Below, one piece after another: positions 10,525-17,935 of a stretch of 64,000 nt of DNA (position 1 is its first letter; each line of letters opens with the position of its first letter). Made by a program: the position numbers and the translations under genes. Under the pieces are notes generated by a model, which did not search any database, was not told where the DNA came from, and worked only from the letters and a program-made list of their open reading frames with translations. The stretch lies in the NCBI GenBank assembly GCA_036250195.1, contig JAVHZZ010000071.1, forward strand, positions 257,501 to 321,500, read 5' to 3'. Source of the DNA: Mixophyes australis. Taxonomy: Eukaryota > Chordata > Amphibia > Anura > Limnodynastidae.

Positions 10525-11402
10525 TCAATCCCTCTGTTGTATTTCTGAAAGCCATGAAAAAAGCCTTTACACACTCAAGCCGAAACAAAGCAGCTTCAAA
10601 CTCATTTAAAATTTTCCAAGAACATGCACCACATAGCCATATAATCTCTAATTTCCTTGGATATCCTCACAAAATGCATTGCTTTTGTAATCCCAACCAT
10701 AGCCCTCTCTAACTTCTGGCAAAAAACCCTACCCTTGGGTATCACTCTACAAGCAAAATTAAGCAGGCCAAGCAGTGACTGCACCTGTTTTTACTGCACC
10801 TTACACTCACCCTGAAATGAATCAATCACACCCCTCAACTTAGCCACTTCCTCCATTGGAAGCTTACAACACCCTGCAACAGTGTCAATTTCAATAACCA
10901 GGTATGACAATTTCTCGATATGCCTCGTCAACACGCCAGAGCGTGACCTTGATGCTGCCAAATCATCTGTAGCCTTATTAGTGATGGCAAACATATCCAC
11001 AAAACAACCTGTGCCTATCTTACCACACACCCGGCACCTAATATCCCCCTGACGGCTGTATTGGAACAGCGCACCACATCGTCCCTCAATATCCTGCTTC
11101 CTTCATTGGAACCAACACCTTCCAACCCCGCCCTATGGCAGGTACTACACAACTTCCTCTCCAGGAGCTTCATCAATCTTGTGTCTGCCCTCCCAGACCT
11201 GGCCGGAACCTCACTCCCAGAGGTAGAAGAGCTGGAATCAGAGCTAGAACCAGACACCCTACTGGCATGCTCACCAACTGACCCACGACTACCACCTTCC
11301 ACACGTGATGACGGGCCCACCATGGCCGTAGATGCGGCTTCCGCATAAGAAGCACGCCCAGACCTCTGACCTGATGTCACACAACCAGCCGAACCTGCAG
11401 AG
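10525..11402 (-). pseudogene. Ngaro-like reverse transcriptase fragment
   Basis: The minus strand encodes, in order, a Ser-rich gag-like stretch (11380-11015) and then RT sequence. The RT part has LSYLVIEIDTVAG, equivalent to the FLGIEIDT block, and QSLLGLLNFACRVIPKGRVF, typical of the RT/RNase H junction of DIRS/Ngaro elements. It ends with FVRISKEIRDYMAMWCMFLENF. Two adjacent frames are needed, and the catalytic palm with YxDD is absent, so it is internally deleted. It is interrupted at its 5' side by the chromodomain retrotransposon at 11409-16932; its upstream part should lie at 16938-17160. Confidence 0.65.
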
Positions 11403-11449
11403 GGAGAATGTCAGGCGCCATTCCGCACGGCCGCCTGTCTGCTGACAGC

Positions 11450-11544
11450 GCGTCTGGTTGCATAGCAACCAGACGCATCACTTCCGGATCCCCCTGCCGT
11501 CCGACCTCTGGGTGTGATGACGCGCCCCGTTGCTAGGCAACGGG
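11450..11544 (+). promoter_or_regulatory. Two RFX/X-box-like palindromes in U3
   Basis: The first is a 12-bp perfect inverted repeat (11450-11461 and 11465-11476) centred on GGTTGCATAGCAACC. The second has 8-bp arms (11526-11533 and 11537-11544) around GTTGCTAGGCAAC. Both have GTTGC and GCAAC halves three nucleotides apart, close to the X-box bound by RFX factors. Both are repeated in the 3' LTR. Binding is inferred. Confidence 0.55.
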
Positions 11545-11613
11545 ACGCTATGAAGGATTCCCGGCGGCAGGTATGACAGCGCTGCAGCGCTGATTCTGAT
11601 TGGGTTACCACAG

Positions 11614-11620
11614 TATTTAA
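11614..11620 (+). promoter_or_regulatory. LTR TATA box
   Basis: TATTTAA, about 30 bp before the segment GCCAGAGTAT (11645-11654), which is the expected 5' end of the element RNA. Confidence 0.7.
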
Positions 11621-12053
11621 ACCTCTTCCTGCCCTCTCACCAGTGCCAGAGTATCAGGTCTTCCTGCCTCCAGCGTTTGTGTATACCAGTTGCTGTATTC
11701 GTTCCTGACTATCCTCGTGCTGCTTGTGACCTTTTGACCCGGACCGTTTGACCACCCCTATTTGGATTCTGCCTTTGTACTGTTCTCCCTGAAAGTTACC
11801 GACCCGGCTTGCCTCACCATTCTTCTGGATTTCCCTTTGTACCTCTTCTACCTGAACGTTGCTGACCCGGCCTGTCTGACACCTCCTTGTATCTCGCTGT
11901 GGACTCTAGGAAGGACCGCGACCTGCGTGTCCCTGCAGCGGAGTCCATACTTCCTTGCGGGGGTTCCTGGTGAATACCAGGGGCACGTTAGACTCCGCGC
12001 CTTCCTCTGAGTTGCGCCAACAACAGCAGGTACCCACTATCAGTCGTGACAGT

Positions 12054-12063
12054 ATACTCTGGC
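12054..12063 (+). promoter_or_regulatory. Self-priming type primer-binding site
   Basis: ATACTCTGGC begins two nucleotides after the 5' LTR. It is the exact reverse complement of GCCAGAGTAT at 11645-11654, the predicted 5' end of the transcript. This is the arrangement of Tf1-type self-primed elements, in which the RNA 5' end folds back and serves as primer. The gag ATG follows directly at 12065, leaving no room for an ordinary leader. Confidence 0.75.
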
Positions 12064-12064
12064 C

Positions 12065-13009
12065 ATGACAACGGAGGGGTCTGGTGAACCGTCTGCTCGA
12101 GACCTACTCCTGCATTTGGCTCAACGAGTGGAGCAACAAGAAGCAGCCCAAGCGCATCTCCTACAATGTGTCCAAGGGATTGCTACCCGCTTCGATACAT
12201 TTCAGAATGCTTCACCCGCTACACCAGCCATAACCTCTTCTGCATCCACAGCATCCAGTGTGGTTACGGTCTCTACAGCGGCCTCCGGTTTACGCATCCC
12301 GACACCCGAAAAGTTTGACGGTGATCCCAAGAAGTGCAGGGGCTTTCTGAACCAATGTGCCATTCAATTTGAGTGCAACCCAGGGGCCTTTTCTTCAGAA
12401 CGCACCAAAGTAGCCTTTCTCATCTCCCTCCTCAGTGGTCAAGCCCTTGCCTGGGCCTCACCTTTATGGGAACAAGGGGGTCCACTTCTTAATAGCTCCA
12501 ACTCCTTCATTGAAGCTTTCAGAAAAGTCTTCGATGATCCCGGAAGAGTTGCTTCTGCAGCTACTAGCTTGTTAAACCTCCGCCAAGGTGACCTGTCCGT
12601 GGGGCAATACGCAGTTCAATTTCGGACCCTGGCTTCCGAGTTAAAATGGAATAACGAAGCACTGGTGGCAACCTTTTGGCAAGGTCTGGTTGACCGGATT
12701 AAGGATGAGCTAATTTCCAGAGAACTCCCGGCCGAGTTAGATTCCCTCATCTCCATGTGCATAAAGGTGGATTTGCACTACCAAGAGTGCACGCAGGAAC
12801 GCTCTCCTGGCAAACGGTTCATACCACGGCTTTCACCCCAGTTCCAAAATCCCATCCTGCCAGTGGACGAACCAATGCAAGTAGGACGCTCTAAATTATC
12901 CCTTGAAGAGAGGGAGAGACGCTTCAAACAACGCCTGTGTCTGTATTGTGGAGATCCGGGACACCTGCTAAGAGTTTGTCCCAAGAAACCGGGAAACTCT
13001 TCCTCCTAA
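12065..13009 (+). CDS. gag: Gag of the chromodomain retrotransposon
   Basis: A 314-residue structural protein expected to form the particle shell and bind the element RNA. Residues of about 8-45 look like a helical, Gln/Leu-rich segment. A capsid-type retrotransposon gag domain follows (about 80-235, including the FDGDPKKCRGFLNQC and FRKVFDDPGR stretches). A CCHC knuckle ends it: C292, C295, H300 and C305 in CLYCGDPGHLLRVC. The same gag type gave rise to the mammalian PEG10/RTL genes. The start at 12065 is the first ATG after the LTR, 13 bp downstream. The reading frame ends at TAA 13007-13009, inside the hairpin that drives frameshifting into pol. No disabling change is seen. Confidence 0.93.
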   Translation: MTTEGSGEPSARDLLLHLAQRVEQQEAAQAHLLQCVQGIATRFDTFQNASPATPAITSSASTASSVVTVSTAASGLRIPTPEKFDGDPKKCRGFLNQCAIQFECNPGAFSSERTKVAFLISLLSGQALAWASPLWEQGGPLLNSSNSFIEAFRKVFDDPGRVASAATSLLNLRQGDLSVGQYAVQFRTLASELKWNNEALVATFWQGLVDRIKDELISRELPAELDSLISMCIKVDLHYQECTQERSPGKRFIPRLSPQFQNPILPVDEPMQVGRSKLSLEERERRFKQRLCLYCGDPGHLLRVCPKKPGNSSS

Positions 13010-16000
13010 ACGGTGGCGGGGAGGCCGTTTTAGGAGAATCCACAGTTGCTCCCTATTCTAAAGAAAATTCCCCAGAATTTCAGATGGCTGTCATCCTGAG
13101 CACCCCCAAGGGTACCTTTTCCACCACGGCCTTTGTGGACTCCGGCTCCTCCGGGAACTTCATTTCGGCGGATCTAGCTTCGCAGCTCCAAATACCTTTA
13201 AACCCATTGCCTCAACCGTTATCTCTGACGGCAGTCGACGGTAGTCGTGTCACCCACGGCTCCATCTCCTCCATGACTTCTCCTGTTCGGTTGATGGTAG
13301 GAGTACTTCATAGCGAGATGATCCAACTTTTGGTGTTGCCGAGGTCCATTAATCCCCTCATCTTGGGGCTACCGTGGCTGAGAAAGCATTCTCCTCAGAT
13401 GGATTGGGACCACGCTCAAGTTATGTCGTGGGGTTCAGGATGTCGCTTTGAATGTCTGTCTAGAGTCTTGCCTTCAAAATGTCAAGTAATGGCTCATTCC
13501 GAGCTAACCCATCTTCCTGAGGCCTATATGGAATTCCAAGATGTATTCAGTAAGGTGGAAGCGGAGATCTTGCCTCCTCATCGTCCCTGGGATTGCGCTA
13601 TTGTTTTATCTCCTGACCAACCCATCCCCAAAGGGCGGACCTACCCTTTATCTCGTCCAGAGACGTCAGCCATGTCTCAATATATTTCGGAAAACCTGAA
13701 ACGGGGATTTATCCGCAAATCCACTTCCCCAGCGGGTGCAGGGTTTTTTTTCGTTAAGAAGAAGGATGGGTCTCTTCGGCCTTGTATTGATTATCGTCCT
13801 CTCAACCGCATCACTGTCAAAAATCGATATCCACTACCTCTCATCTCCGACCTCTTTGACAAACTCAGTGGATCTGAAATTTTTTCCAAATTAGATCTCC
13901 GTGGGGCCTATAATTTGATTCGCATCAAGAAGGGGGACGGATGGAAAACGGCCTTTAACACCAGAGATGGACATTTCGAGTACCTGGTGATGCCCTTCGG
14001 CCTCTGCAACGCCCCAGCCATATTCCAAACCTTTGTTAACGATATCTTTCATGACCTGTTATACACTTCTGTGGTAGTGTATTTAGACGATATATTAATA
14101 TTTTCTAAAGATCTGAAAAATCATCGGGAACAAGTAAAGGAGGTCTTACGTAGACTCCGGAAACATCACCTCTACTGCAAGCTGGAGAAATGTGTGTTTG
14201 AGATTAGCCAGGTACCTTTTCTTGGTTTCATTGTGTCGGGTCAAGGTCTTTGTATGGATCCCACCAAGGTGTCAGCTATTCTGGACTGGCCTCAGCCACA
14301 AGGCCTTAAAGCAATTCAAAGGTTCATTGGCTTTGCAAACTATTATCGCCAATTTATTCAGGGATTCTCCACCATTATAGCACCCATTACAGCTTTAACC
14401 AGGAAGACTGCCAACCCCAGGGTTTGGTCCTCGGAAGCCATGTCTGCCTTCATAACGTTAAAGAAAGCATTTTCTTCAGCTCCAGTTCTGTCCCAGCCAG
14501 ATCAAGAACGACCTTTCTTCTTAGAGGTAGATGCATCCTCTGTAGGCATTGGGGCGGTGCTTTTTCAAGAGTCTCCTGCTGGCTCACACAACCCGTGTGG
14601 GTTTTTCTCCAGACGATTTCTTCCAAGTGAATGTAATTATGGAATAGGGGACAAGGAGTTACTGGCCATCAAGGCGGCTCTGGAGGAATGGCGACATCTG
14701 TTGGAGGGGGCTATATTTCCTGTTACTGTGTTTACCGACCATCGGAACCTAGTGTTCATTCAAGAGGCTCGTTGCCTTAATCCTCGGCAAGCCCGCTGGG
14801 CATCCTTCTTTGCTCGATTTAACATGAAGCTCACATTCTGCCCTGGAGCCAAGAACGGACGTGCCGATGCATTATCTCGCTCATTTGACGATTCCGATCG
14901 TTTAAGACCGTTGGTTCCTCAGCATATTATTGATCCTTCTAATATTGTAGCCCTCACTAGGACCAAAACGTCCTCTCCTCCTCCAGGCCGGTCATTCGTG
15001 GAACCTCATCTCCGGCTCAAGACCCTGCAGTGGGCTCATTCATCCCGCATTGCCGGCCATGCTGGAATAAAGAAGACAACATCGTTGCTTTGCCGTTGCT
15101 TCTGGTGGCCTACTGTACGTGCCGATATTTGTAAATTTATTGCTTCCTGCACTACTTGTGCTCAACACAAGACTTGTAGAAGAGTCCCGGCAGGCCTTCT
15201 TCGTCCACTCCCTATCCCCGATGCTCCTTGGGAAAGTGTGGCCATGGATTTTATCACAGACCTACCCCACAGTGCAGGGTTTACCACTATCTGGGTGGTT
15301 ATTGATCGATTTTCGAAGATGGCACATTTTATTCCTCTAACTGGACTGCCCACGGCCAGTCGTCTGGCAGATATCTTTATCAAGGAGATATTCAGATTAC
15401 ATGGTTGCCCGAAGGAGATCATTTCGGACCGTGGAGTCCAATTCACATCCCGTTTTTGGAGAACCTTTTGTAGGAAATTGAACATAGAATTGAAATTCTC
15501 TTCGGGATATCATCCTCAAACCAATAGACAGACGGAGCGAATCAATCAGGACCTCGAGACATTTCTTCGCTGTTTTACCTCTGACAATCAGAATAAATGG
15601 TCTCAATTCCTTCCTTGGGCGGAGTTCTCCCATAACCAACACATTCATGAGTCTACCGGATTCTCCCCATTCTTTATTGTATATGGAAGTCATCCTGTGT
15701 TTCCGGATCCTTTTCCAGTGTCCTCTTCACCGGTTCCAGCCGTAGATACTCTTTATCGGGAGTTTTCTCTCATTTGGGCTAAGACTAAGATGGCTTTACT
15801 CAAGGCTACTCAGCATCACAAAATCTTTGCAGATCGTCATCGGAGGGCCACTCCTCTCTTAAAGGTGGGAGACCAAGTATGGCTATCCACCCGGGACCTA
15901 AGACTAAAAGTTCCTTCTATGAAGATGGCGCCTCGATTTATTGGCCCGTACACCATCATGCAAGTAATTAATCCTGTATGCTTTAAATTGAAACTTCCTC

Positions 16001-16326
16001 CTTCTCTGAGATGCCATAATACTTTTCATGTCTCATTACTACGACCAGTGGTACTCAATAAATTCTATCGACCTCCCTGTCCTCCCCCACCAATACAAAC
16101 CTCTTCTGGAACAGAATTCGAAGTCAATCGGATCTTGGCCTCTCGCATTCTTCGTGGCAAACAGCAATTTCTTGTCCATTGGAAAGGATTTGGCCCAGAG
16201 GAGAGATCATGGGTGGACAAGCAGGACCTTCACGCTCCTAGAATTCTTAAAAGGTTCCTTCAAACAGGAGGAGGAAGAAGAGGGTATACTGTCAGGTGCC
16301 GTTCCGCACGGCCGCCTGTCTGCTGA
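12937..16326 (+). CDS. pol: Pol: protease, RT, RNase H, integrase, chromodomain
   Basis: An open frame in the -1 frame to gag, entered by frameshifting at about 12997; the upstream ATG at 12937 is probably not used. The retropepsin motif VDSGSSG has its Asp at 13138. RT carries VKKKDGSLRPCIDYR and YLDD (14080-14091). RNase H begins with EVDAS (Asp at 14530). Integrase has an HHCC finger (H near 15040 and 15058, CTTC near 15149), then catalytic D15247, D15427 and E15535, with 35 residues between the last two. A chromodomain (about 16111-16260, with VHWKGFGPEERSW) may direct integration to marked chromatin. The frame ends inside the 3' LTR at 16326. All catalytic residues are present, and no stop or shift is seen. 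Confidence 0.95.
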   Translation: MSVLWRSGTPAKSLSQETGKLFLLNGGGEAVLGESTVAPYSKENSPEFQMAVILSTPKGTFSTTAFVDSGSSGNFISADLASQLQIPLNPLPQPLSLTAVDGSRVTHGSISSMTSPVRLMVGVLHSEMIQLLVLPRSINPLILGLPWLRKHSPQMDWDHAQVMSWGSGCRFECLSRVLPSKCQVMAHSELTHLPEAYMEFQDVFSKVEAEILPPHRPWDCAIVLSPDQPIPKGRTYPLSRPETSAMSQYISENLKRGFIRKSTSPAGAGFFFVKKKDGSLRPCIDYRPLNRITVKNRYPLPLISDLFDKLSGSEIFSKLDLRGAYNLIRIKKGDGWKTAFNTRDGHFEYLVMPFGLCNAPAIFQTFVNDIFHDLLYTSVVVYLDDILIFSKDLKNHREQVKEVLRRLRKHHLYCKLEKCVFEISQVPFLGFIVSGQGLCMDPTKVSAILDWPQPQGLKAIQRFIGFANYYRQFIQGFSTIIAPITALTRKTANPRVWSSEAMSAFITLKKAFSSAPVLSQPDQERPFFLEVDASSVGIGAVLFQESPAGSHNPCGFFSRRFLPSECNYGIGDKELLAIKAALEEWRHLLEGAIFPVTVFTDHRNLVFIQEARCLNPRQARWASFFARFNMKLTFCPGAKNGRADALSRSFDDSDRLRPLVPQHIIDPSNIVALTRTKTSSPPPGRSFVEPHLRLKTLQWAHSSRIAGHAGIKKTTSLLCRCFWWPTVRADICKFIASCTTCAQHKTCRRVPAGLLRPLPIPDAPWESVAMDFITDLPHSAGFTTIWVVIDRFSKMAHFIPLTGLPTASRLADIFIKEIFRLHGCPKEIISDRGVQFTSRFWRTFCRKLNIELKFSSGYHPQTNRQTERINQDLETFLRCFTSDNQNKWSQFLPWAEFSHNQHIHESTGFSPFFIVYGSHPVFPDPFPVSSSPVPAVDTLYREFSLIWAKTKMALLKATQHHKIFADRHRRATPLLKVGDQVWLSTRDLRLKVPSMKMAPRFIGPYTIMQVINPVCFKLKLPPSLRCHNTFHVSLLRPVVLNKFYRPPCPPPPIQTSSGTEFEVNRILASRILRGKQQFLVHWKGFGPEERSWVDKQDLHAPRILKRFLQTGGGRRGYTVRCRSARPPVC
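12991..13036 (+). promoter_or_regulatory. -1 ribosomal frameshift signal between gag and pol
   Basis: The heptamer GGGAAAC (12991-12997) lies in the gag frame as G GGA AAC, the canonical X XXY YYZ phasing. After a 5-nt spacer comes a hairpin. Its arms are CTCCTAAACGG (13003-13013) and CCGTTTTAGGAG (13025-13036): eleven pairs with one bulged T and an 11-nt loop. Pol is in the -1 frame relative to gag. The same heptamer is used by PEG10. This would set a low Pol to Gag ratio. Confidence 0.88.
16266..16284 (+). promoter_or_regulatory. Polypurine tract
   Basis: Nineteen purines in a row ending five nucleotides before the 3' LTR. It is the expected primer for plus-strand DNA synthesis, and it overlaps the last codons of pol. 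Confidence 0.85.
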
Positions 16327-16932
16327 CAGCGCGTCTGGTTGCATAGCAACCAGACGCATCACTTCCGGATCCCCCTGCCGTCCGACCTCTGGGTGTGATG
16401 ACGCGCCCCGTTGCTAGGCAACGGGACGCTATGAAGGATTCCCGGCGGCAGGTATGACAGCGCTGCAGCGCTGATTCTGATTGGGTTACCACAGTATTTA
16501 AACCTCTTCCTGCCCTCTCACCAGTGCCAGAGTATCAGGTCTTCCTGCCTCCAGCGTTTGTGTATACCAGTTGCTGTATTCATTCCTGACTATCCTCGTG
16601 CTGCTTGTGACCTTTTGACCCGGACCGTTTGACCACCCCTATTTGGATTCTGCCTTTGTACTGTTCTCCCTGAAAGTTACCGACCCGGCTTGGCTCACCA
16701 TTCTTCTGGATTTCCCTTTGTACCTCTTCTACCTGAACGTTGCTGACCCGGCCTGTCTGACACCTCCTTGTATCTTGCTGTGGACTCTAGGAAGGACCGC
16801 GACCTGCGTGTCCCTGCAGCGGAGTCCATACTTCCTTGCGGGGGTTCCTGGTGAATACCAGGGGCACGTTAGACTCCGCGCCTTCCTCTGAGTTGCGCCA
16901 ACAACAGCAGGTACCCACTATCAGTCGTGACA
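16290..16932 (+). repeat. 3' LTR
   Basis: Same 643-bp length and ends as the 5' LTR. Five substitutions were seen by eye: two at its start, one near 16582, one near 16692 and one near 16776. It includes the stop codon of pol and both GTTGC-N3-GCAAC palindromes. Confidence 0.93.
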
Positions 16933-16937
16933 GAGAA

Positions 16938-17185
16938 ACAGATAGAGAGCTCCCCGGCCCAGGAGCCGCAGTCCCCGCATCCACCAACAGTGCTAAAGTA
17001 AACAAACTACGGTCAGCCGACCGCGACTGGACCTGCTCGCTGACCTGGGTCAACTAAATTTGAGGCAATCGTGCAGGGGACACTCGATGACCTGCCAGGG
17101 AGGACGCATGATCCTGCCCTGAACCTGACCCGCCAGTCACCTTAACCTTTTCATCTACATGCACCCTCAGTGTTTATATCACTTC
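16938..17185 (-). mobile_element. Displaced flank of the interrupted Ngaro-like element
   Basis: This begins just outside the target duplication of the retrotransposon, so it was once continuous with 11403. It has a minus-strand open stretch (17053 downward) without a recognised domain. Near 17158-17182 it ends with the 23-bp repeat shared with 10490-10518. It is probably the 5' part of the Ngaro-like fragment. Confidence 0.4.
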
Positions 17186-17277
17186 TAATCCCAGCCCTCT
17201 CTTACTCTTATAATAATTTTTTTGTTTTTTTTGTTTTTTTGTAACTACCAATATTTTAAGCATATTACATAAACATC

Positions 17278-17346
17278 TATATCTGTATATCTAAATTAAA
17301 CAAATAGATCTATATATTTATATATCTATATATCTATATATCTATA
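17278..17346. repeat. ATCTATAT-rich simple repeat
   Basis: Imperfect TATATCTA runs over about 70 bp, preceded by a T-rich stretch at 17215-17243. Confidence 0.8.
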
Positions 17347-17349
17347 TGA

Positions 17350-17930
17350 AACATCTGGTGTTAAATCAGCAACAGTGTCCATCTTTCCGTGCTCATGAAC
17401 AGGGGAAATGTCTTGCACTGACGGATACAGTCACCAGTCCTCTTCTATCAGATAATTTCATGTTTCTAATACATTTGTAGTATGTGCAGGTTTTATATGA
17501 AGAATTAAAGATCTCTGGTAGATTTGGTTAAATCCATACTTAAGACCACTAATTTATGTAAATATATTGTATCTTTAGATGGCTGATGGTGAAGGAAAGA
17601 GTAAAACTAGAAGACTTATGTTACAGCTATATTTCTAAATGTGGAAAATGTATTATATGTAAAATATATTGATGTACAGAATCCTGAATTTGGATTAAAA
17701 TGTGGATAATTCCTAGCAGGTTTAGGAAGATTTGTGTTCAGTTGAATCCTTGGGATTCAGCCAACAGAATCTGATTATTATTTTCTTGGTGTATATATGT
17801 GTAGAACATTGTGGATAGTGCATCAGTACAATATAGGTGTTTCCTAGGTTAGTATGTGTAGAATCAGACTATGTAACAACTTAACCCTTCAGTGCAAGAC
17901 ATGAGCTCACCCTGTATGCCGCATGATGGT
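17350..17930. other. 3' flank of the minus-strand gene
   Basis: AT-rich, no open frame of note. It should hold the 3' untranslated region and polyadenylation site of the minus-strand gene ending at 17936. Several AATAAA-like words can be read in AT-rich sequence, but none can be singled out. Confidence 0.3.
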
Positions 17931-17935
17931 ATGTC

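Larger units (their letters stand above)
11409..12051 (+). repeat. 5' LTR
   Basis: TG...CA bounded, 643 bp. U3 carries two GTTGC-N3-GCAAC palindromes and a TATA box, TATTTAA at 11614-11620. Transcription start is expected near 11643-11645 from the TATA spacing. R/U5 then runs to 12051. No clear AATAAA was seen. It differs from the 3' LTR at five sites, two of them in the first 15 bp. Confidence 0.93.
11409..16932 (+). mobile_element. Complete chromodomain Ty3/gypsy retrotransposon (Sushi-like chromovirus)
   Basis: A 5524-bp element is bounded by two 643-bp LTRs that begin TGTCAGG and end CGTGACA. The pentamer GAGAA lies directly outside both ends (11404-11408 and 16933-16937), a 5-bp target duplication. 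The LTRs differ at five positions by eye, about 0.8 percent, so insertion is recent. Gag and pol are both open from end to end. Order is LTR, primer site, gag, -1 frameshift, protease, RT, RNase H, integrase, chromodomain, polypurine tract, LTR. The layout and the chromodomain place it with vertebrate chromoviruses such as Sushi. All parts needed for mobility appear present. Confidence 0.95.

Noticed and set aside
12054..12063. tRNA primer-binding site
   Set aside because: The segment does not start with the TGG expected next to the LTR and instead exactly complements the predicted RNA 5' end.
12937..12996. Independent pol start at the ATG 12937
   Set aside because: The heptamer, spacer, hairpin and frame relation point to frameshift entry. 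The ATG lies inside the gag knuckle region in another frame.
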